A stretch of 64,000 nucleotides of DNA from Brachycybe producta (GCA_036925085.1 JAUPFP010000004.1:8468938-8532937); one strand, 5' to 3'; positions 23,201 to 33,960 are shown, numbered from the stretch's first letter. Notes: generated from the letters alone by a model not told the origin. Translations and numbers: made by a program.

Positions 23201-26200
23201 ATTTTATTTTAACTTTGAAGTTTTAATCTCTTTTCTGTAGGCCTAAAGCAATGCTGCATTTTCGTTCTTCATTAAAACCTCAACACATTCAGCTTTCATT
23301 ACTTTGTGTGGCATTTCGCAAGTTTTTTTCCACGTTTCAGTTGTTCAGATTCTATCCCCTGTTGGGACAAACACCATTTAGGCCCAGCAGATGTTTACCG
23401 TTCCTCACCGGCATCCAGCATCTGCCATTGTCACTGTTTCGACTGTTGAGTTCAGTGCGATTGTGTGTAGGTCTAATAAATATTTGTGACACCCATGCAC
23501 GGGTCGTGACAATATTAGTTAACTCCGTTAACATAGCTCTATTTATTTTTCAATTTTTTTAGCAGACAACAAAGATGGTACCTTTTTACATAAGTAGCAT
23601 CTCAAAAATGAGGTCACAGATGTTGGAAAAAATTTAATTTTCAAAATGCTTCCATGCATGGGTACTCGTTCTTTTCTTGAACTTCGTTGTATTTAATTCC
23701 CCCCCCCCTACTATCTTTAATTTTCATCAATGATGTAAAGATCAATTGATTTGCAGTTTCAACACCTTTTATAATGTTTTCCTATTAGGATTCATTCTTT
23801 TCATAGCCTGTTCAACTTAGTTGTTTATCTTTTTAGAAGTTATTCTAATTTATGTGTACTTCACTGTAAAAACTATTCCATTTACGAGAACATATACACT
23901 TCCCTTTAGAAATCATTCCAAAAATTTCCTTTAGATGCTATTTCATTTAGTATTCCCTTTAGACTTTATTCCAGTTATAGGTTAATATTTTCTATAATAT
24001 TGCATTTTTATGTTGTTCCTTTTATATTTTTAATTTTCTATATTTTGTCACCCTCCATGAGTTCATTTTTTAGAACTTGTTCCATCTAACCATTGTAATT
24101 GAAAATCATATCATCTAGTAGAAAATTTTTAAGTAGAAGGAAGGATTTCCCTATTTCGCAATTATTATAAATTAAAGAAATCATCATTAATTTTATTTAC
24201 ATATTGAACGTGTGTCTGTCAATCTGTTTGATCTCCACACCCTTTCAATACAAAACTTTGCAATGTTACTTCCTACGGGTAACACAGGATACTTGGGAGC
24301 CCCGACAAGCACCTTACATGAACTAAACAGACAAATGCACAGTGGCTTCTCATAACTTTCATTATGCAATGCTTGCCAATCCGTCTGTACCCCATTCATT
24401 TTCACACCCTTTGAACTATAGAGAAAAACCTTTGCAAAGTTAAATGAACCCTACAGGTAGGCTTGCCACCTGTGAATAACAGTCCTCCATTTGGAAGAAC
24501 TGTCCTCAGGCTAAGACCATCCTCCACGAAAATAATTAAGTTTTTTTACAATTTATTGTGTGGAGGACATTCCCTCCGAATGGAGGACTGTCCTCCACAA
24601 AGGAGGAAAGGTGGCAAGACTACCTACATATAACATAGGCTGCTTATACAAAACAAGAGTATAATAAATAGCACAGGTCCCCATACCTTCTGTATCTACT
24701 TACATGTACTGTATTAAGAGCCCATCATCGACCCAAGAACATTTTGGAAGTACATGACAAATACCACAATAATGTCCAAACCATACCCTAAAATGTCTTC
24801 CCCATTATCTTCTAAATACTGATTGGTCACTGCATTCCATTCTCTACCGATTACAAACAAAAATAATTCACCTTATCCAATCCCAGTTCATCGAGAAGTT
24901 TCCGAAATCCTTCGCACCAATCAACGACTGTCCAATAAACAGGGTGCTCCAACTAGTGTCAATAAGAAAAAAAATTAAATACTGTTTTCAACTGAAAGCC
25001 CATAGATAGTAAATCACACCAGCTTATAAAGGTAACCAACTAAATGTGGTAACCTATTTTTAGATGATTTTATGTGTATTTACTGTATTTTTCTTACCTA
25101 TACGATTTGCTAAATAGTTAAACGATCACGTTTCATATCAGTCTTAAGATGATCGAACATCATTCCCTGTTTTGCTCATCACTTGCCTGCTAGTCAATGT
25201 CTACCTGGCCAATGCATTTGTAGTGCAAATGTCATCTTATGTTTGTGGTTACGTTTCTGAACTACCAGACCCAAAGAAAGCTCAGGTAAATGTTGGTATA
25301 CTACCACAACAAGACTGTACCCGCTAGCATCCATGTGGCATATGATATTGCCATGAAGATCATTCATGGCATGCACTAACTAGTGCTTCTGTTAAAAAAC
25401 CTTTAATGATAGCTCATACTGCTCAGACCACTCAAAAGACACTCGTCACCTTGTAAAAAAGCTGAGTTCAAGAAAACTGCAGACCACAGTTACTCTTATC
25501 GGCACCTTGAACTCTTGCACAGCTGTTAAGAGCTCTAAATCTGGAGTAACTAACTCGTTACTCATCACATATTCGAGATTTTACTTTGTTATAGCCAGAG
25601 AAACACTTTCGAAGAAACACTGGCAAGCGAATCTACACAAGATAGGGTTTTCATATGAAATAGTGATGCCTTCTACATGCGCAATAGATTTCGATAGATT
25701 CTCAAAGTACTCTGCTGTTGTCTATTCTGGATTTTGCTATTCTGTTTACCCTTTGACTGGGCCTTTTTCTAACCTTGTGCCTTTGTAGCTTAGTCGACCT
25801 TTACTGCCAAAAGATTGTCAGAACCTATGCCCGACTGTGCAGCATTCATGGAGCTACAAGCTTTTGCTTTTTCCTCCAGGGGTTCCAAATTCATGGTGGC
25901 ATGAGGCCCTCAGACACCACGTCTGTGTCAAGCAGACATACAGCATCAGCATACTCCACCCATTATTAAGCACACAAGATGTAGGAGCACTGGCAATAGC
26001 CTACTACACAATTGGGCAAGGCAATAACCTTCCATTTCTCAGAGCCTGGCTTGGTCGACCAAGTCCATGTACCTCCAATAAAAGACAAGAACTGACTCAT
26101 ACTCCCCCTGACATATTTCCAAGTTTTATGTACAAGAAACAAGTCTGAACCGCAGTAATGAAACAAACCATGATTACAGCTAAGCTCGGCCGACACAATG

Positions 26201-29200
26201 TCTGAATTCAAGGCAGCATACTGAGCATAGTCATCTCAGCACGTCTATTCAACAACCTCGTGAAATAGCTACAAATGGCTTTGTTGATCCATCACAGCAC
26301 TCAAGCATTTGCCTGAAACTCCTTCAGATAAAGATAGTTATTCTCCTGTCCCTCAATTCAATATGTAACATTTTATTTTCATATTTCTTATATTTGCATT
26401 TTCAATTATTTATTGTTATTTTTTAGTTTTAAAGCTTTACCCTTTCAAGAATCTTCCTTTGTTTATATTTAAAACCAATAAAATGTTTTACATTTGATAA
26501 TATTCTTAATAAAATACTTTAAAAACAAATGATTTCTATGTTAAAGCTGAACTCTTGTAACTTACAGGAAAATTAAAATGACATATATATTATTAATACT
26601 GAAAACATTTCTACCCTAGGTTCTTCAAAATCTGAGCCTGTATCTATCTTTAATTGAAACAAAGCATTATTTCTTAACCTTAATATAGGGTCCGGCAGTA
26701 GGTATTGACAGTTTTTATCGTGTGATTGTCAGCTTAGTAATTGAAACACAGAGATTAAAACGGAACATATTTATTCTATACATAATGCAGTTTTCAAATA
26801 TGCTTATTTTTTAAAAATTATGTTAGACAAATGTGCTCCTTCTCGTCTTTCGGATTCTTGGAGCCTGCTGCGAAAAGATTGCCTGACACGGTGCAATACA
26901 TCTGGGCCGATCGCTCTAATTTCGTTGGTTATGTTGTTTCTCAACTCCTGTAATGTGTGGGGTCTGTCAACAAACACTTTGGACTTCAGATATCCCCATA
27001 AGAACAAATCGCAGCAAGTCAAATCCGGTGATCTTGCCGGCCAATTAACATCACCATTTCGAGATACTTATGCTTCCCGTTCGAATGAACACCGTAACAC
27101 AAAAAATTCGTTGCTGCACAGGCCAAGAATTCATGGCTACTGAAACTGCATAACATTAAATTTATTGCGCAATATACTGTCCCCCACTTAGTGTCTGTCT
27201 TCCCACCACAGTGCTCACAAATGCGTCAGTACCTATTGCCGGACCCTGTATATGAGTAGAGATAAACACTGCCCAAATAACTATAGACCGAATCCATTAA
27301 CATTCATTGTTTTTTAAAAAAAACTCGAACATATAATTTATTCCTGTATAATTAAGCATTTAAACACTCATAAATTAATGAAATCGGTATGGTTTTCGAA
27401 AGGGCAGATCACGTGATACCCAGTTGACACTATTCATAAAAGACATACAGTCTGGCCAAATTTGATTTAGTTTTTCTGGATTAGTATTTTTATATTCTGC
27501 ATTCGACACAGTAACATACTCACTACTAATTAGAAAAATGATAAGTTTTAAAATAAATAACCAAGTAATTCCCTGGATGTCATCTTTCACATCAAATAGA
27601 CAACAGTGTGTCCAAATCGAGAGTGGTGTGTCTGACTGGGTAGAAGTAACATCTGGTGTACCTCAGAGTAGCATTCTTGGCTGATAGGATTATGGCTGAT
27701 AGGCACAGCAGTACAATGCGTTTATTTGTCAATGATGCTGTTGTGTACATAACGATTAACAGTAATGTGGACATTGAAGCCCTCGTAACCGATCTAAAAA
27801 GTTTTGGAGAATGGTGCACTGAGTAGCATTTACAACTCAATATTACTAAATGCAACATTATGCATGTTTCTCGAAAGCATGAACTTTGTTTGCTGAATGT
27901 TCAGCTAAATTATGTTGATAAAAAACATAACAGAAGTTCATTCACTGGCGTAGCGAGGGGGCAGATGTGGCATTTGTCCTGGGTGCCGAAATGTGGGGCT
28001 GTGATAAAAATAACGGCTTATACTTATAGTATGATTATAAATATAACATTGTCACAAATCCCACTGACCGTGTTGTCAACTTGGCATAATTAGGCACCCT
28101 ATAATAGTATTACTGTTACTGTATAAGACCAGAAACCCTAGGAACGTTCCTAGCTATGCCACTAATTTCATTTGCTCTTCTAATAAATTCACCACACACT
28201 GTACACGACAAGTCACCAACTAGTATCCCAATTTCAATTCGAAAAATTAAAAGTACGAATTTAACAAGAAAAGCATTATTTTAATACAAAACATTTTTTC
28301 TTAAAAAAACATGTTTTTTTTTTAAAAAAACATGTTTTTTTCCAACCCTGGTTCTATTCCAGCCATTGAGTTTAGTTGAAGTACCACTAAACTCAATGAC
28401 CTTAATATAAAATTAATAAACAAACCACTAAAGGTCCTCCGGAAAAACACTTAATTGTGCTACTTCTTAGACACTATTCGATCATGAGATAGACTTTCAT
28501 CTTATTTTTGCTCCATCTAAAACAACATTATGGTGGGAGTGTCAACCGTTCACATTGCAATTCAATGACGGTTTTGAACACTTTGACGTCACAATTTTTA
28601 TAAACTACTGATTTGCTTTTGAAGCTAAATACAAAACATGATTTCTAAACTTACTAAAATGGCCACAGATCAACTTATTTGTTTTGGGAAAAGAAGTTTA
28701 AAGTTAAGAAAAGGTTTACTTTGCTGTGCTTTTCAAGTGCAAAAACCGTTTTAACTATTTACAATATCCGTCTATTTGGCTCCTCAACATTAAGATAGAA
28801 AAAATGAAACTTTAAACTCATTTTCCCCAAAAAAGTGTTTTTTTGAGTTGTGACACTCTTCTCACCGAGGTGTGATATGACCAACTTATAAATCACTGCA
28901 AATCACAAACAACAAAACTGCATTAAATACCAAGATATTACACTGCATATCATGATTCATGGAAACAATTAAAAGGAAAAACGAATGCAGCTAACAATGT
29001 AAAAGAGTACGTATAAGAAGTGCAATCAAAACAAAAGAATATATACTGACCGAGATTACCCTGTAACCCCTCGCAGTCAGAGCCATAATCTGCTTGAAAA
29101 ATACATCAGCCGTTCCACTCACAGGCGGCAAACATACCACAGGGCACTTGATATGTCTGGGTCCTGCATCATACATTGTCCATACTTTTGTAGGATCGTC

Positions 29201-29344
29201 ATCAACGATAACCTGTATGAATGAAATGTGTGACCCGTGAACATCAAGCTTGTTTCTAATGTTATCTGTACATTGTGTTACCCTCTTTAGTGGAACTGAA
29301 CTTCTGAAACTGATGTACTCTAGCGAACAAGTTATCTCACTCAT
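15178..29344 (-). CDS. SPG21: Maspardin (SPG21 homologue), seven coding exons, C-terminus not located
   Basis: This encodes an alpha/beta-hydrolase-fold protein. In vertebrates maspardin is associated with endosomes and the trans-Golgi and binds CD4; its loss causes Mast syndrome (SPG21). The exons, minus strand, are 29344-29282, 29212-29051, 24952-24872, 22140-21995, 21929-21821, 15505-15398 and 15318-15178. All have GT/AG borders and join in frame to 270 aa, against about 308 in human. Diagnostic segments are [42 protein letters not shown], the nucleophile elbow [17 protein letters not shown] with the GxSxG serine kept, [18 protein letters not shown]-like FLFWLLP, and [14 protein letters not shown]. 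The ATG at 29344 has A at -3. The last exon (about 38 residues) is missing from this reading. The 6.3-kb intron 5 and the 4.1- and 2.7-kb introns 2 and 3 are swollen by transposons. Assignment is from recognised family sequence, not a search. Confidence 0.93.
15780..16488 (+). mobile_element. 3' LTR (15842-16488) with preceding polypurine tract
   Basis: A purine-rich stretch (GAATGAGGAAGTTCAGAAAA) runs into the LTR start TGTGATGACCC. The LTR ends GGTCGTGACA at 16488. The TAAATAAAC signal near 16164 and the GGTCAGTACTT segment ally it with the LTR at 10951. It lies within maspardin intron 5. Confidence 0.72.
16560..16880 (+). repeat. Degenerate short tandem repeat (TTTAG..AAAATG)
   Basis: A loosely periodic unit of about 15-22 bases (TTTAGATGAAAATAG and variants) recurs many times. 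A similar degenerate array in the opposite sense occurs at about 23800-24130. Confidence 0.45.
16920..17640 (+). mobile_element. LINE RT fragment split by a palindromic insertion with microsatellites
   Basis: The translation of 16950-16985 reads [11 protein letters not shown], and 17458-17630 reads [20 protein letters not shown] then [13 protein letters not shown]. These are adjacent parts of a LINE RT C-terminus. They are separated by about 465 bp. That insert has inverted arms sharing AGAATTTCTTTT (about 17044-17080 and 17100-17145), a (CT)n run at about 17181-17209 and an (AC)n run near 17371-17388. The insert is related to the foldback at 33588-33706. Confidence 0.68.
17650..17790 (+). 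repeat. GATTCGAG-rich dispersed repeat, copy 1
   Basis: ATTATTAAT-rich sequence is followed by a run of GATTCGAGA units ending AAGGATTCGCCTCACCC. The same order occurs at 51490-51660, so this is one interspersed family. Confidence 0.55.
18229..18768 (+). mobile_element. LTR-like sequence truncated by a minus-strand LTR
   Basis: It shares GGTAGCAGACGAAATC, GGTCTGCTAAACAGG and a CCTCTCACT/AGTGAGAGG hairpin with the minus-strand LTR starting at 56499. It stops where the minus-strand gypsy copy begins at 18769. The left boundary is uncertain. Confidence 0.55.
18769..19519 (-). mobile_element. 3' LTR of minus-strand Ty3/gypsy element, hairpin-array family
   Basis: Read on the minus strand it starts TGTGGCAACCTGG at 19519, directly after a GTTGAGAGGAT purine tract, and ends CGGGATGTTACA at 18769. 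It aligns with the LTRs at 12729 and 62359, including the covarying 5'-end and U5 hairpins. It is the 3' LTR of the pol remnant at 19520-20625. Confidence 0.88.
19520..20625 (-). pseudogene. Ty3/gypsy pol remnant (RNase H end, integrase zinc finger and partial core)
   Basis: On the minus strand, 20613-20377 encodes the RNase H tail: [17 protein letters not shown], then [20 protein letters not shown] and DADALSRYP. The last catalytic Asp of the usual VTDH motif is Asn here. 20380-19964 encodes the integrase HHCC finger (HDTPKAGH ... CLVCQRAR), GMDFVGPFP and, after a shift, [13 protein letters not shown] of the catalytic core. Most of the core and C-terminus is deleted before a [10 protein letters not shown]-type tail at about 19800. 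RT is absent upstream of 20613. With the LTR at 18769-19519 this is a 5'-truncated, internally deleted gypsy copy in maspardin intron 5. Confidence 0.88.
20626..20830 (+). mobile_element. LINE 3' tail fragment
   Basis: [12 protein letters not shown]-like translation near 20632 is followed by the tail motif GGCTGCTTGCAGAGTAAT, which matches the 3' ends of the LINEs at 14962 and 57460. It is only about 200 bp. Confidence 0.6.
21108..21575 (-). mobile_element. Solo LTR-like element, minus strand
   Basis: On the minus strand it starts TGTAACACTC at 21575, has a TATAAAGG box with the same ACACAGG..C.AGG context as the LTR at 12387, and ends CCCTGTAACA at 21108. No flanking duplication was found. 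Confidence 0.55.
22207..22799. mobile_element. hAT-like MITE with perfect 8-bp TSD TTAACTAG
   Basis: The ends are CAGTGGCGTAGCTAGG and CAACTACGCCCCTG, imperfect inverted repeats. TTAACTAG at 22199-22206 is repeated exactly at 22800-22807. The 8-bp duplication and CA..TG ends fit hAT. It has no transposase, is 593 bp long, contains poly-C/poly-G runs, and sits in maspardin intron 3, 59 bp upstream of exon 4. Confidence 0.88.
22960..23511 (+). mobile_element. LTR-like element (ends GGTCGTGACA)
   Basis: It shares GGTGCTGTCTGTGTAGC with the LTR at 15842 and has the same 3' end, GGGTCGTGACA at 23511. It contains AATAAATATTTGTG just before the end. The left boundary is not clear. Confidence 0.55.
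23800..24130 (-). repeat. Degenerate short tandem repeat (CCTTTAGA..ATTCC)
   Basis: A loosely periodic unit with TTTAGA and ATTCC recurs about every 20-25 bases. Read on the minus strand it resembles the array at 16560-16880. Confidence 0.4.
24462..24618. mobile_element. MITE with CTTGCCA ends and GGAGGAC motifs, copy 2
   Basis: The ends CTTGCCACCTGTGAA and GGTGGCAAG are inverted repeats. The internal arms AGTCCTCCATT and AATGGAGGACT pair. It is homologous to 5866-6063 and shorter in the loop. Confidence 0.72.
25200..25720 (-). pseudogene. Ty3/gypsy RT-thumb/RNase H fragment
   Basis: On the minus strand the translation reads [23 protein letters not shown] (compare the gypsy V..F..P..V..VRSFLGL thumb motif), then [14 protein letters not shown], then [19 protein letters not shown], the RNase H start with its first Asp kept. 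Stops and shifts occur between the blocks. The GC-richer sequence up to about 26160 may belong to the same copy but shows no motif. Confidence 0.65.
26688..27248 (-). mobile_element. Tc1/mariner deletion derivative with TIRs and transposase C-terminus
   Basis: GGGTCCGGCAGTAGGTATTG at the left and its near reverse complement ending TTGCCGGACCCTG at the right form TIRs, with TA on both sides. On the minus strand 27022-26804 encodes [20 protein letters not shown], the C-terminal DDE region of a mariner-type transposase, to its natural end LSNIIFKK. The N-terminus and most of the catalytic domain are deleted, so it is non-autonomous. It lies in maspardin intron 2. Confidence 0.85.
27595..27900 (+). 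pseudogene. LINE reverse transcriptase fragment
   Basis: The translation shows [17 protein letters not shown], then after stops [16 protein letters not shown] and [16 protein letters not shown]. These are RT blocks where the usual FADD is FVND, so the catalytic site is lost. The segment between the blocks is deleted. Confidence 0.78.
27953..28162. mobile_element. Small GGCGTAGC-ended MITE within LINE remnant
   Basis: CACTGGCGTAGCGAGG at the left is inverted-complementary to CCTAGCTATGCCACT at the right. The ends resemble those of the hAT-like MITE at 22207. TTCATT occurs on both flanks but an exact 8-bp duplication is not visible. Confidence 0.5.
28163..28990. other. Non-coding intronic sequence with a poly-A/T palindrome
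   Basis: 28303-28343 contains two ACATGT-centred A/T palindromes in tandem. I see no gene. Confidence 0.4.
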
Positions 29345-30055
29345 GATTCGAACACCAGATATAAACCTTTAAGTTGGAATATTATTCCTGTGCAATAGAC
29401 ACGTGATAGGTATAATTTCAAATAGAAAACCATTCTATGACAGTGCAAGTGATAGAAATTAATCTGCCAACTCGTCCTTAACTTTCAACTTACTGCCCCT
29501 TTGGTGTTAACAGTACTAGAAGCTGATAGGCTGGTCTTAAGATCACACGATCAGCTAGCATGCTCAACCTCAGTTAGCACTTAGTATACTCCGTAACTGA
29601 ATTTAACCCGAGGGGCTGCTAATTGATAGGAACGAACAAGATAGCATAAAATTGAGTAACAATTGAGCAAAGCCGATCTAGGAGCCTACTTAATAGATTT
29701 TTGGTCATATTGCACTTTTAAAAAATACAAATCAGTGGGTGGGATAGATGTAGGCCTACTGAGGAGAGAAATTCATACAAAATGGAAAAAGAAATCGAGT
29801 ACCTGCAGAACTTACTGAAAAACGTGTGGAAATATTATAGAATTTATATTATCTATAATAATTTAAAGTAATTTAGCTTCTTTTAGCATACATAAGCTTG
29901 TGCTCCACCAGCCCATTTGAAAGCCCTCTCCATCAGGTTCGTAAATATATAACACGTGCCAAACTCGTTGCACCTGCACCTTCAAATTTTGTGTATTTTC
30001 AGCGCAAAATGTCGAGAAAAGCTAACTTTGACACACGTTTCTGAAAAGCCTGTTA
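29345..30055. other. Upstream region of maspardin
   Basis: Expected to hold the promoter and any 5' non-coding exon of the minus-strand maspardin gene, but no promoter element can be identified. Confidence 0.3.
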
Positions 30056-30710
30056 TGCCTAGTTCTCACAACCTTCTTGTAGCTCGGGCTAAAATAGTCT
30101 TGGTTAAACGACTGTGTTCACATGTGAGCAGCTACATATGGGCTTCGTGACCTGCCTAAAAGTGGCGCTCACTACAGCGTATTTATTTCATTTTTACAAA
30201 TTTGGCACTGGCCATTATGTGTGGACATTGTGCTGTGTATAGCCTGCATAATGTATACATAATTGGAGGGAAAATGGCTGATATTGTCCATACTAACAAA
30301 ACTGAATTGCATGAGTCTTCATTGAACACACTAAATGCAACATATTTTAATTGTAGGTAGGTTGATGATTTAGAGTTTATGGAAATAAGTAATTATTAAA
30401 TAAAGATCAATTGATAATTTTAAATTATTTTAATAAATTAACAAATAGACTGAAACATCTAACAATGGAAATAGAAAATGAATGACGCCATTTTCTATTC
30501 AGATTTATGACCACCAGGTGGCGTATGAACAAGTTAACTTTGTTTTGCATTCACACTGAACAATGTGTAGGCTACATATGGGTAACCAAGGCTAGCTAAC
30601 CAAAGCTAACATTTGACATTGACCACCATCTAGTGTGTTCTCACAACCCTTATATACATAGGCTAAGTCCTTAGCCTGAAGTCTACATGAAGGGTTGTGA
30701 GAACTAGGCA
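30056..30710. mobile_element. MITE with TTA target duplication
   Basis: TGCCTAGTTCTCACAACC at the left and its reverse complement ending at 30710 form long TIRs that extend with mismatches through CTTCTTGTAG. TTA is present at 30053-30055 and 30711-30713. A 3-bp TTA duplication fits PIF/Harbinger. There is no transposase and the element is 655 bp. Confidence 0.78.
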
Positions 30711-31779
30711 TTAGTCACTATTCACACACATAGATTAACAGAGAAATAGGCATTAAACGAGACTTGTCGAAGAGGGTCTGATAGCCAAGCCTCGTGAGTT
30801 GATTAAAAAAATAGAATATCTAACCCCTTGTCTTCCTCTGCCCCAAGAAGCCTTTATTTTATTTGATATAAAGTATTTTTTGTTTGTGTTTATTTAAATA
30901 TTCACTATTAAACTTCACGAAATTCAAACAATGGTATCTCAGCCCGTGCAACGAATTGGTGTCATTTGCATATGCAAAACCCTGATAAAAAGTGCTTTCA
31001 AATTTGCTAGTAGGTCATCCCATATTAAATTACCATGCCTCAAAAGTTGAACAACTTTTAATTTTGACGAAATTTTATACACATGTACTGACCGGCAAAA
31101 AATGAAAAACCTCAATTTTATTTGTGTTATACATTATGTTAACACTTAAATGTTATGCACGTGCAAACTTTAAATAAAAAAATCATAAAATCTCAGTTAC
31201 CTAAAAAATGTATACATTTCTTAACTACTGACTGAAGATATAGAATGTGCGATATGTTTCACACATCAATGATCCAAAAAAACGAACGTATTCACGACTA
31301 ACCTTTGAATAACTTTAAAAACGTACTTTTTAAAATTCTGAAAAACACATCAATACTTTACAAATATACCAAAGTTATAGTTAGGATTGGCACGGGATTA
31401 AAAGTTACCATCAATGAGAGCAGGACGAAACAACGTTTCTATGGGCAAGAAACATAAATACGGATTGACCAATAGGTTTTTTTTAATAGGAATGTGCGGC
31501 AAATAGCAATCTTCACATTTAAAACTATAAGAAATACTACAAGGTTATATAGAATTTTTTTTATTGATTTCATATATGGAATAACCCTAGTGGGGGAAAA
31601 GAGACCCACACATGTACCACTCCACGTAAATCCTAAGTTTTCCACGCGTTTTTTCAGTATATTTTTAAATAGGTGGATTTTTTCACAAGCTTTTATTTTT
31701 TATAAAAATTTCTCACTCCTAAAAAAGATGTATCCCTCCTCCTCACATGCATAATCTCTTAAAAAGATTACTACAAATA

Positions 31780-32314
31780 CAGAATAAAAAGTTATACAGA
31801 ACGGAAACTCTGTCAGACCCTTTGATGTTGCTGTGACAGAAAGTCACGCAGGAAATCGCCATCTTGAAACAAGGGGCAGAGTTGGTATAGGCGAATCTTT
31901 AGCATGATACGTCATGGAAGTCTTTATTTTAACTAGTTACTTTATCCAACTGGGGGAGCAGACTCGGTATATAATCTAAACAGCTAGGTTTATACGAGCC
32001 AAGTGAGTTGGTCAACTCACTTGAATTCATTTTGCATGAACGAGAATTGAATGTATAAGTTTACACGTTTTTACACGAGTTTACACGTTCAATTCGCGTT
32101 CATATCAAATGAATTCAAGTGCATTGATCGACTCACTTGACTTGTGTAGACCCAGTTTCTACGGAGACCTTATCATTACCCAGTTTCAAGATGGCGGCGC
32201 CCAAAAATAAAAAAAAACATCAAAGAAAGTCAGCGGTGCCGCCGGACATGCGCAGAAAAAAACACTGACACAGAAAAATGACCGAGTTTGACTTCTGTAT
32301 AACTTTTTATTCTG
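31780..32314. mobile_element. Two-tier palindromic MITE, copy 1
   Basis: The outer TIR is CAGAATAAAAAGTTATACAG with its exact complement ending at 32314. Inside, about 31985-32155 is a second inverted repeat (AGTGAGTTG.TCAACTCACTTG... with GAATTCA arms). The whole unit is homologous, in reverse, to 43401-43877, including non-palindromic parts such as CTTTATTTTAACT and ACATGCGCAGAA. Confidence 0.8.
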
Positions 32315-32959
32315 TGGTGTTGCAACTGACGCTGAAAACAAAAGAACCAAACTGTCATTGACACTGTCAAAAAATAGAATAAATCCGTGGACATTGTGAT
32401 GCTGCGCCAAGATTGAACTGGAGAAAGTAAGAAAAGGATAAATGAATCATATCTCAAAACAGAGCCTCTAGTAGTAGTAGGCCAAGAGGATAACCCATAA
32501 CAGGTAAGCAGACGAAACAGTAACATGTTTGAAATGTTTTTTTTCTTGTTTTGTCGTTATGGTGAAAATTCGCAGAAAAATAGTTAAAAGTAGTTTAATA
32601 ATCACGCATCGGTGTTTAAATATTTTTTGTAGATTTGTAATTATCATTCGCAATATTCAATACAACATAAAAACTTTAACATTGGGGTCTAAGCAGACTT
32701 ATCTGCATCTCTGGTTTTCTCGAATGATTAACATAACATAACACAACGACCTGGTCGGCAATGCGGCAAATGCCGCCTACACCGGTCTTTCTAGGCAACG
32801 ATGTGCTAAAGATTCCCTTCACGTATTTTCGTACTTATGAGTGGCGCACCTAACAAGCGTTTCATTTAGAGATACTATTTCGAAAACTACAACGCCTACA
32901 CTTCTGTTATTTAAGAATTTTAATCAAAACTATTTGCTAAAGCCATCAGTTTACTATTT

Positions 32960-33200
32960 GATGATGTCTACGAAGCGCACCAGTCCGAGGACGCCAACCG
33001 GGCTCACAAAGCCCGTGATGACAAGAGACGATAAGGGTGAGGATAAAAGGATGCACCGATGAACGGATGACCATCATCATGGGTAATCCTAAAACCTGAA
33101 ACAGAATGCATATAGAAATCGATGAACACAAAAACATTGGAATGAACCAAGGGATGGACACTATTAACATGGGTTTGCAGAACACACAAACCATGTTTTA
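32960..33200 (+). other. Unassigned open segments
   Basis: A short frame (MSTKRTSPRTPTGLTKP...) followed after a stop and shift by MGLQNTQTMF* reads like a broken coding sequence. I do not recognise the family and cannot exclude chance. Confidence 0.2.
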
Positions 33201-33587
33201 AATCGAATTAATTTTTTACATACATTCTGGGGGGCTGCGCCCCCATGTTCATCCAATTCTATAAGCAGTCAGTTTCGGGTTTTAGAGTTACCCCAAATGT
33301 TCATCTGTTCACCCTTTTAATCTTAATTCGTCCACTGCCAGGCTCATGGGCCTGTATCCTACACTTGCTTTTGCCAAAGCCCACATACCTGTTTGCTTTA
33401 TTTAATTCTCCAAATGCATGCTAGTCTTTCATCTTGGATACGGTCCGCTTATATGCTCAATTCAATGACGTCCCATACGACAACACATTACTCTCGCCTT
33501 ATCGCATGTATTCGGTGCGGCCGCAGTTTGTACCACACCCACTAAAGGTAGTGCGAGGGCCAAAAAATAACCGACCGCGCTGCATCA

Positions 33588-33706
33588 CAGGCAGTTCTGC
33601 CCAGCACTAAAATAATGTTTGCCCCGCCCTTTTATGAGTTACTTCGTCTGATGTCATAAAAGGGAGGGGCAAACGAAATTTGAGTGCTGGGCAGAACTGC
33701 CTGTCA
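33588..33706. mobile_element. Foldback MITE with 8-bp TSD CTGCATCA
   Basis: CAGGCAGTTCTGCCCAGCACT at the left has its full complement at the right, and the arms continue through GCCCCGCCCTTTTATGA with few mismatches. CTGCATCA at 33580-33587 recurs at 33707-33714. It is nearly one hairpin. The insertion at about 16986-17450 contains related arms. Confidence 0.8.
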
Positions 33707-33875
33707 CTGCATCAAGTTACCCCTTTTAAGTTATGTTTCGCCGTTCATCAAAATAGTTGCTGTTCCGCCGGTTATCCATTGTAAGCCGTATTTCGTCCGT
33801 TCCTACTGTCCCTACCGTTCCGCCGTTCATCAAAATAGAAACCTACTGTTTTAGTTCCGCCAGCTTAGCCCCTCA

Positions 33876-33960
33876 GGAGAGCCGTCTTTTGGTCTACTGC
33901 TACTAGAGGCGCTGTTTGGATATATGGTTAATTTCACCCATTTCTTATTTACTTTGCAGC
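33876..33960 (+). repeat. Dispersed repeat (TACTGCTACTAGAGGCGCTG), copy 1
   Basis: Matches 58306-58390 over at least 60 bases including GTCTTTT, CTACTGCT and CTAGAGGCGCTGT. The nature of the element is unknown. Confidence 0.5.

Noticed and set aside
25775-26211. Plus and minus frames of about 64-103 codons
   Set aside because: No motif. They may be gypsy interior sequence, but nothing diagnostic can be read beyond the RT/RNase H blocks at 25200-25720.
27592-27858. 88-codon minus-strand frame
   Set aside because: The plus strand carries recognisable LINE RT blocks here, so this is an antisense frame.
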